Shown here piece after piece: positions 31,791 through 41,772 of a DNA stretch of 64,000 nucleotides. Position 1 is the first letter of the stretch. Each line of letters starts with the position of its first letter. The position numbers and the translations under genes are program-made. The notes beneath the pieces were generated by a model. The model saw only the letters and a program-made list of their open reading frames with translations, made no database searches and was not told the origin of the DNA. The stretch covers positions 19,641,027-19,705,026 of the forward strand of contig OY759221.1 in assembly GCA_963662175.1 (NCBI GenBank). Reading direction: 5' to 3'. The DNA comes from Aradus depressus (Eukaryota; Arthropoda; Insecta; Hemiptera; Aradidae).

Positions 31791-32404
31791 CAAAAAAAAA
31801 AAAAAACATGCATTGCCATAAATGTTGTATTGTTAACTGCAACAAAAAATTGTATCTATATTTCGCTCGTCGATCGACCGCATCCAAAATTATTTCATCA
31901 ACAAATTTCTAGAAGAAAATTCCTCCCCCCCACCCCCAAAAAAAAAAAAACACCCGCCAATGGTGTTATCATAAGGATCTGTAATTATAGGAAACATGTT
32001 TTTTAAAAAGTCAAAAGGATGAAACATAAGAAAAATAATAGAATATAGGCAGAAATCAGTCCGATATAACAAGAAGAACGTTCTGGTAGAGGACTATATT
32101 ATCTTCAGTTCATCTACTTAACAGCTAGTTTGGGAATAACTACTAACTTTAAACTAGTTGTTAAGTAGATAAACTGAAGATAATATACCTCTCCCAGAAC
32201 GTTCTTATTGTTATATCGGATTGATTTCTGCCTATATTCTATTATTTTTCTTATGTTGGGGGGTGGGGGAGGGGGACTTTTCTTCTAGAAATGTGTTGAT
32301 GAAATAATTTTGGATGCGGTCGATCAACGAGCGATGTATAGATACACTTTTTGTTGGAGTAAACAATACAACATTTAGGTATGACAATGAATTTTTTTTT
32401 TTTT
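31791..32404. mobile_element. Foldback element, arms of about 250 bp
   Basis: The left arm runs from an A-run through GCATTGCCATAAATGTTGTA, ATTATTTCATCAACA and AGAACGTTCT to about 32131. The right arm mirrors it from about 32149 (GAACGTTCTTATTGTTATAT) to a T-run near 32404. The loop is only about 17 bases. The left arm carries about 70 extra bases (near 31952-32020). It lies in the presumed intron of the host gene and would form a very stable hairpin. Confidence 0.85.
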
Positions 32405-32531
32405 ACATAAAACATATTCTTATAGTTATAGAAAAAAAAATTCTTTATACATATATATATATTAAAAATTTAGAAAATGGCACGTGAAATATGGATATCA
32501 GTTTTTTGTTTTCCTTAACTCGCTAGCTCAG
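32405..32531. other. AT-rich intron-like sequence with acceptor
   Basis: TTTTTTGTTTTCCTTAACTC and then CTAGCTCAG at 32531 form a splice acceptor candidate. Confidence 0.4.
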
Positions 32532-32604
32532 TCCAAAGTTGATTGTACACGAAAATCAGCCAAATCCCGTACCTACCCTCGAGGTGTACAATATCCAAGA
32601 TAAG
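32532..32604 (+). CDS. Candidate internal exon of the host gene
   Basis: Between an acceptor (…GCTCAG) and the donor GTATGT at 32605 lies a frame reading PKLIVHENQPNPVPTLEVYN and then IQDK, ending in phase 0. The other two frames contain stops. The start phase does not fit exon 2 directly, so an exon is missing or the acceptor is a few bases upstream (GCTAG at 32526 would give phase 0). The product is unknown to me. Confidence 0.45.
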
Positions 32605-32656
32605 GTATGTATAGCAAACCTACATTATAATAGTGTTAAGTGATACCTTTTTTTAG

Positions 32657-32755
32657 ACGTATGATACCCAAACGTGGTGTATAGCGTCTCTAGACACGAC
32701 TCTCAGTACATTAAGTGTAGAATTATTTCCTAAGTTCCGCGATGAATTCAACTGA
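32657..32755 (+). CDS. Candidate exon, possibly an alternative terminal exon
   Basis: The acceptor CTTTTTTTAG at 32656 is followed in phase 0 by TYDTQTWCIASLDTTLSTLS and FPKFRDEFN, then TGA at 32753. It joins in frame to the exon ending at 32604 across a 52-base intron. No AATAAA is seen nearby. The alternative is that 32604 splices straight to 35824, also in phase 0, with this piece skipped. Coding likelihood is moderate. Confidence 0.4.
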   Translation, partial: TYDTQTWCIASLDTTLSTLSVELFPKFRDEFN

Positions 32756-33289
32756 AGCTCTCATTAGTTTTCTCTTAGAAGTCTTGTCTCTATAAGAAAT
32801 TTCGTATACAATTTACATTAATTGTAAGCTATAGAAATTTCCGATAAACAATAATTTTTTAGAATTGTATTAGAACTACCGTACGAGAGAAGCTGCAAAC
32901 TACAATCTGCTGGATTTTTTTTCTAAATGGGGTATTAATTGGAGATGAAAAAAAAAAGAGAAAATACTCAAGTAAAGAAAAAAAAAAACAGTTTTTTGTT
33001 TTTATCCAAACATTTTCGACATTTAATTAAAAAACCCATCTCGCCGCCCGGAACTGCTAGGAAATTTTTGATGCCTTACGTATTGGTAGTGTCTTCCTAT
33101 GAAACCAAGGTAGCGATTAGGTTGAAAAAAACATTAAATTAAAAATGTTAAAAACTTTCGACACAAAAAAAAAATTGTTTGCCCTTTCATTTTTTTTGCT
33201 CAAAACTTGGGGGGGGGGGGGGGGGGGCTTGGTCTTATAAACATTTGAGCTCAAACAGCTGTAATAGAGCCCGAGATCCCTATACAGGC
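32756..33289. other. No gene; homopolymer-rich
   Basis: Includes A-runs near 32950-32990 and 33168, and a G-run at about 33210-33228. Short frames here are chance. Confidence 0.5.
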
Positions 33290-33420
33290 TCTGATGAAAC
33301 CTGAAGATCTTGGCCGTCTTCAGCCGTCTTGGAGCTACGATGCCACAGACACACACACACACACACAAAGACTTCAAACTTATAACACCCCTCCTTTTAC
33401 GTCGGGGGTTAAAAACAATA
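33290..33420 (-). repeat. Insect-wide repeat with the GTCTGTGGCATCGTAGCTCC core
   Basis: On the minus strand it reads TTTTTAACCCCCGACG…GTTATAAGTTTGAAG…GTGTGTGTCTGTGGCATCGT, matching the longer copy at 60246-60545. The core contains a CA/GT microsatellite. From memory, similar sequences are scattered through many insect genomes. It has no gene. Confidence 0.6.
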
Positions 33421-33658
33421 GGAGACTTACTCAGGGACTTTCGAATTATACTACCGAGGTTCATATTGATATATTCGTTACATCCACAGTTATTAGGATT
33501 TTTTGACTTGAGCACCTTCCACTCACGTCAGATTGGTTATCAATGTCCCTAGAGACGCTCACATCTCGCCCTGATACTCCGGTTGGAATGGCCCAACTAC
33601 TTCATAGGTTCGTTCCCTTCCAAATGCTAAAATCCAAATAATCCTATTACATTTACCA

Positions 33659-34097
33659 AATGTTCAAATTTAAGTCCTCTGTCGACCAAAGACACACCAG
33701 ATCCCGTCAGGACCTCTTCATTCCCTCCCATCGCTCCTCTGCCTTCCCCAACTCGATCCTTGTCCAGGCCTCCTCCTTCTACAACTCCCTGCCTCCCCAC
33801 GCCCGTCACTCTCCTTCCATGGCTTCCTCCAAATCCTCTCTGTTCCAATTCCAGTCCTCTGTCCACCAAAGACACACCAGATCCCGTCAGGACCTCTTCA
33901 TCCCCTTCCATCGCTCCTCTACCTTCCACAACTCGTTCCTTGTCCAAGCCTCCTCTCCCCACAACTCCCTGCCTCCCCACGCTCGTCACTCTCCTTCCAT
34001 GGCTTCCTTCAAATCCTCTTTGTTACAGTTCCTCTTCGATATACAATCCTCTTCTCTCCGATTAGCCTTTCATTCCACTTTCTTTGTATTTTCCTAA
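33659..34097 (+). pseudogene. LINE C-terminus with a tandemly duplicated last segment
   Basis: Residues such as TRSRQDLFIPSHRSS, LVQASSFYNSLPPHARHS and PSMASSKSSLFQF are the classic end of CR1- or Jockey-type reverse transcriptase proteins (…R…NSLP…R…S…FK..L..). Here the segment of about 186 bp occurs twice head to tail (33659-33843 and 33844-34030), which a normal element does not have. The frame stays open across the duplication to TAA at 34097. The upstream reverse transcriptase domain is absent (5' truncation). Confidence 0.75.
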
Positions 34098-34350
34098 ATT
34101 TGCCATCAATCCTTACTATCTCTGTACTTAGTTTATTTATTCACTTCATTGTAGTATTGCATCTGTTTCTCTTAAATCAATATTATTTCAAACTCCCTCT
34201 CTGTTTCCTCCCCTCTCTTATATTTTTAATGTATCTATTTTTTGTCTTTGTACTAGGTATATATCTATTTTCCATTTAGTTAATTTAATTATTTATCTAA
34301 TCTAATTATTTTTCTATTATTTATCCCAGAATAAAATTTATTTTCATTTC
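34098..34350 (+). mobile_element. 3' UTR of the same LINE
   Basis: T- and C-rich sequence ending in CAGAATAAAATTTATTTTCA at about 34329, which gives a polyadenylation signal. No poly(A) tail is visible. Confidence 0.55.
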
Positions 34351-34419
34351 ATTTCCTTTAATCCCTTACTCCCTTTAGTCTATTTGACTGAATATTGATA
34401 GATATCATCCTCATGGGAT

Positions 34420-35200
34420 TATGAATTTACTTATGAAATTTCTTGTCGGTATATCCATTCTAACGGGAGTTATGTTCACAGACGGACAGGCAGATATTTT
34501 TGAAATAAAAAGGGTCGGAAAACAAGAAATCAACATCGAATATTTTGTCGATTACATAATTTTCTCTATACCTCATAGCTGGGGAAGTAGAACTGTTGGT
34601 TTTTTTTTCAAGTTACATCTCTAGTCTTAATACGATTGTTTTCTTTGGCTCTTGCAGACTCCACCGCTATTGGTGGATCGAAGATGGGAATGGCAGAGAG
34701 GGAGTGGGGAATCTCCGCCTCTACTGTATCTTGTCATACTATGCTCAGATTCAGTGGCGTAGGCAGGGGGCCTCCCTTTCCAACCATCTGAATAAGTTTG
34801 ACTTTTTCTCTGTTCACTTCTTGGATACTGTCAAAAATATATTTCCCATTGAAGTTACCGACTTTTAAATGAGCTGAAAATTGATTTTAGGGGCTTTTGA
34901 TTCCGCATACTAAATTTTTTGTCGATAAATTCAATACATTGAACAAAGGATTTTTGTGTCGAGACACTCCTGCTGATTTCGCAGATAATTTATAAGGGCC
35001 GTCCTCATAGGTTTTTGAATTCAAATATAAAAAGTCATGTCGATACATTCATTACATCGACAGTTATTACAGTTTTTGTTTAACAAAAAAAAAAATCCCT
35101 CTTATGCCCCTTTTCCTTCGAATAATTTAGCTGAAAATCAATAAATAGCTGTCGTCCTTCAGGGATTCTGAATACACTTATAAAATTTCGTGTCTATTCA
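34420..35200. repeat. Fragments of the unit-built foldback family
   Basis: TGTCGGTATATCCATTCTAACGGGAGTTAT near 34442 and TGTCGATACATTCATTACATCGACAG near 35038 match the repeat unit of the elements at 40.7 and 51.1 kb. Between them a short segment (34640-34755) ends at CAGTGGCGTAGGCAGGGGG, which resembles a hAT-type terminus. No complete arm pair is visible. Confidence 0.5.
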
Positions 35201-35208
35201 GAAAGCTC

Positions 35209-35772
35209 ATATATGAGGAGTTTGGAGCCAGAGCGGACCAACCCACAATTTTTCAAAAAATGAGTTATTACCATCCTGATGTTGGCATAGGTTCCCTTTT
35301 TCAAAACCAGTGTGGATCACTTAGTTTCTTCACTTCAGTGATAGATAGCAGCACTTTAAGTTTAGTCCACAAGTATTTTGTGCATATATTTTCAAAGTCA
35401 CAATGGATCATACGGCCTTCAAAAACCTTATATAACACAAAAAGGGATAAATAAATAAAACAAACTTATTTTTTGAAATATTGTCTATTCCACTAAAGAT
35501 ATATATACATATATAACTGGAATAGACAATATTTCAAAAAATAAGTTTGTTTTATTTATTTATTACAAGTTTCCACAATATGTCCGCGTTCCTCAACTTA
35601 GAAGTTGACAAAAAGGGATCACTCATCCAATACTATTCTAAAATTTCAAATATAAATAAATATTTGGGGCCCATTTATGGAGATAAACAAAATGTACTCA
35701 ATTTTCAATTGCCATTTTCTACCTGTTCAGTTTCAACCAGTTGGTCCGCTCTGGCTCCAAATTCCTCATATT
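35209..35772. mobile_element. Foldback element in the last presumed intron
   Basis: The outer arms ATGAGGAGTTTGGAGCCAGA and GCGGACCAAC (about 35214) are mirrored by GTTGGTCCGCTCTGGCTCCA (about 35741). The inner arms AACAAACTTATTTTTTGAAA and TATTGTCTATTCCA (about 35459-35493) are mirrored at about 35518-35555. It ends about 50 bases before the last candidate exon. The arms are less perfect between the two paired blocks. Confidence 0.8.
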
Positions 35773-35823
35773 AGATATGTAAAAGCTGAAAATTGAGCTT
35801 AAAACGAAAAAAAAATGTTGCAG

Positions 35824-35979
35824 CTTCTGGCAGAAATTGAGCTTGGTTGGAAGACGAGAGAAGAAATCAACCAACTGATGAAGGACTACCATCTTCTGCC
35901 CCCGGGGACTCTGGATTCCCCCAGGATCGAGTCTAGGCCCAGTATGGAGTTCCTTTTCGACCCCGTTGATGTAGACTAA
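35824..35979 (+). CDS. Candidate last coding exon of the host gene
   Basis: The acceptor ATGTTGCAG at 35823 precedes an open frame of 51 codons (LLAEIELGWKTREEINQLMK and MEFLFDPVDVD at the end) to TAA at 35977-35979. AATAAA follows 15 bases later (35994-35999), as expected for a real gene end. G+C content is much higher than around it, and a heptad-like, acidic composition fits exon 1. It joins in phase 0 to the exon ending at 32604. I do not recognise the family. Confidence 0.55.
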   Translation, partial: LLAEIELGWKTREEINQLMKDYHLLPPGTLDSPRIESRPSMEFLFDPVDVD

Positions 35980-36000
35980 ATTAAATGTGAACGAATAAAA

Positions 36001-36850
36001 AAAAGGTTGAAAAAAAAAAAAAGTGGTTTCTCTAATAAAAAAAAATGTATACCTATGTATGTACTATTTTTTTGTTTAAATACCGAAAAAGACGCTTTGA
36101 ACACCAACTTTTATTGAAGTATAGCCTCGTTACTTAACTATAGCAGGACGTTTTGAGGTAGAGACAGAGTTTTCCCCCTCCAAAACGCTTCGAAACATTC
36201 TCGACGCCTACTGAGCAAACTGCGCATATTTGTGCGCACCTTTCACTTTTGATGTTTTAATACAACAATTGTATTTCTTATCCGTTTGATATTTAGATAA
36301 CGTGCAAACACTGCCTTATATTTCTTACTTTAGTTATCATAAGGCCATCGTGTTATGCGTTACACACGAATATTATGTTCCATCATTATATTCCAGTCAA
36401 ATGTACAAAACACTTAATTTATTGATATATCAATGAGTTAATCCATATCATATTTATAATAATATCTATAAGACAATATCTATAAGTCAATAAATTAATG
36501 TACTGTAAACTAATAATGTAAATAAAAATTGTTACCAACATATTATATGATTAAAAAAATTTTCTGAATTAAATTATTTCCTACCCTGTACCAATTGTAA
36601 TAAAAATAGTTAAAATTAAAGTATAATCTATTAGCAGAAACTGAAACTAGATGAGTTGGGTACTTCAAACGTGTGTACTAACTGCACACACACTTTTTAA
36701 ATTTTCTATTTCGTTATTTTTTTTTTTATGTCTTTCTGGAATGTGGGTTATTTGATCGAAGGTGTGTGCACTCTAAAAAGTTCGACTCTTAAGATGTGAT
36801 ATGATTTTTAAAATTTGAAAGATAATTTAAATTTAAAATAAAAGATTATA
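36001..36850. other. No gene seen
   Basis: AT-rich. One GACGTTTTGA motif (36147-36156) matches the motif cluster at 39.6 kb, and ACGCTTCGAAAC follows, so a relic of that transposon may be present. Confidence 0.45.
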
Positions 36851-37085
36851 TCGAGGGCTGAGCTCAAGATCGTTGGTTCGAAACCCGGCCGAGGCCCTTA
36901 GTTTATTTTATCTGGGAGGTAAAAAAAACTTCAGCACGGGTTCCTTCGGATTGGACATTAAGAAATGATCCCGAGCCTGTTCGATGTCTTTTACTCCTTG
37001 ACTCTATCCTAAGTGATTAAACATTTAAGCCCGGGATTTTACTTCGATGTCGTTTTGCCTAATAGCAGAGCGCTCTTTCAAAGAT
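36851..37085 (+). mobile_element. SINE, diverged, head incomplete
   Basis: Starts at GAGGGCTGAGCTCAAGATCG, with B-box GGTTCGAAACCC and the CTTCGGATTGGACATTAAG body. It is degraded beyond 37020. Confidence 0.7.
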
Positions 37086-37784
37086 TAATTTCTCTCTCCA
37101 TTATGGGTGAGGCGTGTGAAGGTTCATGTTACTCTTTTGTTCAGTGTAAGTCCTAAATATCTCTCTCAGTTAGTTTGTGTTGCTTCTTGAATATAAAAAA
37201 AAAACGGCAAGACAGGTATTATTAATGAGAAAAAAACATGTATTTTTCATTGTTTAAAATAATAAAAAATTTCTCCTGATAAAGTAGAAATGTGGGTGAG
37301 CAATTTGAAAGGGAAAGGGGCTGTGAAAGGGTGAGACAGTGTAAAAATACCTTTAGTGGTGGGGGATGAGGGGTGGGGGTGACCTTTAGAGAGACATGGA
37401 TCGATAGGAGGAAGCCTTGACCCAGAGTCTATCGAGCGACCAACCACGCCCACTTTCCCCCACCACTTCGCTCTCTAGGCCACTCCAACAACTAGGCTAC
37501 TGGGTAGACCTACAGCTCGATAGACCTATCTAAACCCATCCTGGGGCTATGGATTCCCAGAAAATATTTTGTGAGGATACAAAATATAACCTTTTTTTCT
37601 TAGAGACAACCATCAGCCTGGAGCGCCATTTCATGAACGTATGGTACGGATCTTTTACCATAACATATTCGTGTTTTTTTTTATTTTGATTTTTTTTTTG
37701 TCTATACAGCTAATATCATTTTTGTCTATACAGCTAATATAATCATTTTAGAAATAGCTCGCCAAAATATAGTTAATTCTTATG
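37086..37784. other. No gene identified
   Basis: A GC-richer stretch at 37300-37560 (GGTGGGGGATGAGGGGTGGGGGTG) could be a decayed LINE or a host relic. TTTTTTTCTTAG at about 37600 is followed by a short open stretch (TTISLERHFMNVWYGS) that could be an orphan exon. Neither can be supported further. Confidence 0.3.
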
Positions 37785-37910
37785 ACTCATGCCCGAGTCC
37801 TAAATTTCGCATACCTAGGTCTTTGACGAGAACGTGACAGAGCACAGGTTCAGGAACATCGCTTAATGTTCCATCCGAAGGACGGCGTGCTCAAGGTGAT
37901 TTACCAACAA
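37785..37910 (-). mobile_element. SINE fragment
   Basis: TATGACTCATGCCCGAG (tail side) to CCATCCGAAGGACGGCGTGC. The tRNA-like head is absent. Confidence 0.7.
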
Positions 37911-38027
37911 GATTACGTCATAAGAATGTATACATTAAGAGAGCTTATTAATTAAATTTAAAAACTATACAATAATAAATAGGTAAATAAAAATTTAAAT
38001 AAACAGCCTATGTATGTAGATCTGTCA

Positions 38028-38530
38028 TCCCATTCCCATCCCGATAATCTTTTCCGAAGTTTAAGGCGGTGCTGGCCGAGAGACCTGTTACATTAAAGTA
38101 TGTAGCTATTATTTAGGAGTACTGACAATGGCCAGTTTTACCCTTCATGTCATGTCCACTCATATTCAGCTCTTCCTATCCCTCTCGGTCTGCCACCACT
38201 GCTGCCCAGAGGCTGGCTATCTAAGATCACCTGAGCTACCTACAATTAAATTGGAGCAATGAGGATGGTGTTTCGGGGAATCTCGAGCTGAAGTTATTTA
38301 TTATTTTATTTTGTTCTATTTTATTATTATTATTACTCTTTTTTATACATTTTATTTATTTGTATTTATTATATAATATTTTGTACATATCCTTCACCAT
38401 TATGTAGATATTTTTTTTTCTTACTTTCCTTACCTTGTACATAATGCCATTTATTATTTTATTTTACATTTTTGTCATCAGATTTTATTTTACGATTGTA
38501 AAAATGAACAATAAAAAAAAAAATAATAAA
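38028..38530 (+). pseudogene. LINE 3' end: last codons and 3' UTR
   Basis: HPDNLFRSLRRCWPRDLLH followed by TAA matches the terminal signature of the LINE at 57.5 kb. The long 3' UTR (TCTGCCACCACTGCTGCCCA…) runs into T-rich sequence and an A-rich end near 38515. It is strongly 5' truncated. Confidence 0.75.
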
Positions 38531-38840
38531 AAATTATGAAGAAAATAAATGTGTTTGTATAAACAAAGGTAGGTATGAGAAGAAAATGGTAAATTAAAAA
38601 TAGACAGAACAAAATATATTAATGGCTGACTATCAAAGAGAGAGAAAGATGCCCAGATAAGGAAAGTTTAGTTAAAAATCAATTTTGTGTCATTTATAAA
38701 CAATTAAATATAGATTTATTGTCAACAATATTTACCACAACTGGTCAGAGGGGATAACTCATCAAAGAAACTGTTATAAAATGACTGTAAAAAGTAGTAT
38801 TGAAAATAGTATTTACTATTTATATACTAGAGGCAACACT
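38531..38840. other. No gene seen
   Basis: AT-rich; may contain the 3' end of the transposase-like pseudogene. Confidence 0.4.
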
Positions 38841-39351
38841 TTAGTATTGTATAATATACGTCATAAGCATAGTCATGACGGCTGTATTCTTATTTTGCCC
38901 GGCACAACCATCTGCAAACATCCTAACCTTACTGATTTCAGCCAAATTTAAATTCTGCAGTCTGTGGAATACAGCAGATGCCACCTGAGCCGACTCTTTT
39001 GCAGCATCTGCTTCAGTCCAGGTGTAGATATAATTTTTTTCTTTCGGCTGTTTGTCGGATGAAATGCCCTCGCAAATTGTAAAATTATAAAGATAAAGCT
39101 GTCTGCTGTAATAGGCAGCTTGATCGGGAATTTTAGGTAAAATCAGGTTTTTTTTGGCAGGCGTAGGATAGAGTAAGTTCACCTTCCTTGCCAGTTTTCA
39201 AAAGTTTGAGAAAAGCTGCAGCTCGTTTTCGGTGAATTTCATAATCGACCTGGCAAGAGCTGTCACCGCCTTTAATTTTGAGTTCGAATTGAATGCATTT
39301 TGAACATTTGTCGACAGCAGGGCTCCCAAAGCTCAAATTATAACCCTGCAT
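38841..39351 (-). pseudogene. DDE-transposase-like gene fragment with a frameshift
   Basis: Two overlapping minus-strand frames share one protein. The first (39351 to about 39150) reads GYNLSFGSPAVDKCSKC, a C-x2-C metal-binding start, then YEIHRKRAAAFLKLLK. The second continues with LPKIPDQAAYYSRQLYLYNF and ends with FADGCAGQNKN. This order matches a large arthropod and cnidarian transposase-like family with a D-x-C-x-GQNKN motif (assignment from memory). The frame changes at a run of eight A on the minus strand (plus 39148-39155). The 5' edge (TTTTATGCAG before GGTTATAAT) looks like a splice acceptor, so the MQ start is probably not real. The C-terminus is missing after about 38841. Confidence 0.65.
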
Positions 39352-39556
39352 AAAATGATAACCTTTCGCTCAAATCACTAAAAATTACCAACACAACAAC
39401 ATTGAACGTCTTACTATGAGTTAATGCAAACAAAAAGGCTTATATCCTTGCTAAAATTATGATTTTTATCATAATATTAGTTGGAAATGGGTGTTGGATA
39501 AGAGACACTTTTAAATATCATTAACTGGACAGCTGTGCAGATAGCGAGTAATAAGG
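39352..39556. other. No gene; presumed intron or 5' part of the transposon
   Basis: AT-rich sequence upstream of the pseudogene on its strand. No further exon is visible. Confidence 0.35.
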
Positions 39557-39782
39557 GACGTTTTGAAACTTCCTTAACACCACCGCCATATTGTTTCCTA
39601 AAGAAAAGGAAAAGAGACGTTTTGATTCTCTAGTCGGTTTTTGAACTCACTTTTACAGTGTTTTAAGGACGTTTTGAAGCGTAAAACCACAAGTTGTATT
39701 CAGAGAATGACCCAAGGAAACCGAACAACAAAAAAAGTGGATTTGAAAAAAAATGGACAAGAGACGTTTTGAAATTCAGCTT
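39557..39782. repeat. Four copies of GACGTTTTGA upstream of the transposase-like gene
   Basis: Exact GACGTTTTGA at 39557, 39616, 39668 and 39773, each after a purine-rich lead (AAGGGAC, AGAGAC, AAGGAC). A fifth is at 36147. Four exact 10-mers in 226 bp on one strand is far above chance. They could be transposase-binding subterminal repeats. Confidence 0.7.
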
Positions 39783-39807
39783 CTCATATAGGGTATACTT
39801 AAATATT

Positions 39808-39962
39808 CCATCTGGGAGGTGAAAAATACTTGAGCACGCCGTCCTTCTGGTGGAACGTTACGCGATGGTCCCGAGCCTGTAATTGTCAGGTTTCCAATAG
39901 GTGAAAAAACCTATGTAGGCGATATGAATAGTTGAAGCCCGGGCATGAGTCATAATAACTAA
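39808..39962 (+). mobile_element. SINE fragment with internal deletion
   Basis: CATCTGGGAGGTGAAAAA…CACGCCGTCCTTCTGGTGGAACGT, then a jump to GTAGGCGATATG and CATGAGTCATAATAACTAA. The middle is deleted. Confidence 0.7.
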
Positions 39963-39995
39963 TTAGTGAATATATGTTGTTTTACATCTAGGGAC

Positions 39996-40275
39996 CTAAG
40001 CATCCAATGCTCTTATCCCTTACCTGGAAGCGCAGGGCTTCCACCTTACTTTGTTACCTGTTTGTTTATGCTACCTAAACCAAGTTCTTCATGAAGTGCC
40101 CAGTCTCCCAGATTCCTTAATGAACCTGAGAATGCTCCTGTGGTCCAATCTTCTAAAGTCCTCCTTTGTGATTACTTGCCAAAAATGTGGAATCTTGTCA
40201 GAGCGTATCCCAAGCAGATGCCCAGGAAGTATGCCGCCGTATCGTCTTCTTCTCCACATCTGTCACAGGTGAGAC
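39996..40275 (-). pseudogene. LINE C-terminal zinc-finger remnant, copy 1
   Basis: The minus strand reads CDRCGEEDDTAAYFLGICLG and, after one frameshift, EDFRRLDHRSILRFIKESGR. This is the C-x2-C-x-H/Y-x-C finger and ILRFI block found after the reverse transcriptase or RNase H domain of many LINEs (…CGEE.TA.HFL..C…). A close relative lies at 43918. Confidence 0.65.
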
Positions 40276-40689
40276 TGTCCTTGACTCCTACAATGTGCAA
40301 GTGTCTATTGAACCGATGAGTAACATCTTCGACTATCTGCATTATAGTTTTCTCTCCATGACTGCTCCAAATTTAGTCCACTCTTCAATCCGGGTTCGGT
40401 ATGCCTCCCGAGATATTCCTAGTACTGGCTCTGGCCGCATGTGATAAATACAAAGTTAGCTCTGAAACTGGATTGAAGATTCCCCCAAAGTTCTATAAAG
40501 TGCCTGACAGTTCATTTCACTTTGGTACCAGAGTGGTGAAGAGGGAGACTTATCGTTTGGTAGTTGGTAGGAGGCCAACTCATTACCGATCACACAGGGG
40601 GGCGGTTTCCTAGATGAAGAGGATATAAACTTTTTAGAGCCTACTTTTCGAATATTTCGGGAGTCAGGCTCACTTTAAAAAAATAAAAA
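40276..40689. other. No gene seen
   Basis: Probably upstream LINE sequence, too decayed to read. The frames at 40187-40613 are not supported. Confidence 0.35.
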
Positions 40690-41772
40690 ATCACTGGCAA
40701 TGTACTTCCCCAGCACGAATTATTCAATTAAGTTGTCGCTCTCCCTTCAAAAGCAATGGACCGTCATGGCTAAACATGATAAATCCACATCATAAATTTT
40801 GTGTTGATACATTCTTCACATCAGCAGTTGAGTTGAGCTCTCCTCAAATCCTCTATTTCCTTCGGTTCCTTCGGTAAACGAATCTCTATTCTCTATTCCC
40901 TCCCTCCTCTCTGCAGAAACTTGAATGGTATTTTTGTGTCAATACATTCATTACATCGGCAGTTATTAGAGTTTTTGTGTTGACCTCTTTCTCTATTCCC
41001 TCCTCCTCTTCGGCTGATTCTGCAAAAACTTGAGTGCTGTCATTATTTTTCGTGTCAATACATTCATTACAACGGCAGTTATTAGAGTTTTTGTGTTGAC
41101 CTCTTTCTCTATTCCCTCCCTGCTCTTTGGCTTATTCTGCAAAAACTTGAGTGGTGTCATTCTTTTTCGTCTCAATACATTCATTACAACTGAAGTTATT
41201 AGAGTTTTTGTGTTAAACATCCCCACTTATCCCTCTTTTCCTTTGGCAGTGTTGGTTGAAAATCATATGATATTTTCTCTTCTTTTCTTTTCTTAGAGAA
41301 TTCTGGATAAACATATAAAATTTCGTGTCAATACATTCATTCACAGACACATAGAATTTTTTACACATTATTCAATTATTTTACTACTCATTAATTACTT
41401 AAAATGCCTTTACAATAATTTAGAATGAATTCCACAACACTTTCTACAATAGCGTTATAACTTGGAGTGGCATTGTTCACGTAACACGACAACGAAATAA
41501 AGCCACCGTCAGAGATCTACGAAACTCACCTATCCCCTCCACAAACTACCTCGGAAGTATTCTGGTATTCAGGACGACACCTATTAATTTTCCGCAGACG
41601 GGAAAAGAAGGAATCAGAGGAGGTGCTCAACTCAAAAACTCCAATAACTGCCGATGTAATGAACTTATAGACACAAAATTTAATATGAGGATTCCTAACG
41701 GTCAATTGGTTTTGGAAGGAGAGTGGACACTTAATTCATTAATTCCTTCTGGAGTAGTAACTCACTGGTGAT
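40690..41772. mobile_element. Foldback element built of tandem units, copy 1
   Basis: Forward units ACATTCATTACATCGGCAGT…TTAGAGTTTTTGTGTTGACC recur near 40933, 41057 and 41180, with diverged ones near 40795 and 41320; spacing is about 125-140 bp. One inverted unit (CTCCAATAACTGCCGATGTA) lies near 41640. The left terminus TCACTGGCAATGTACTTCCCC is mirrored near 41750-41772. The left arm is longer than the right. It has no coding sequence. Confidence 0.75.

Noticed and set aside
33627..33989. 120-codon minus-strand frame opposite the LINE tail
   Set aside because: The plus strand shows the known LINE C-terminus; the minus frame is a shadow of its duplicated, C-rich sequence.
34640..34755. Host exon after TTGGCTCTTGCAG
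   Set aside because: All three frames stay open for a while, none has a convincing donor, and the region merges into a transposon-like end.
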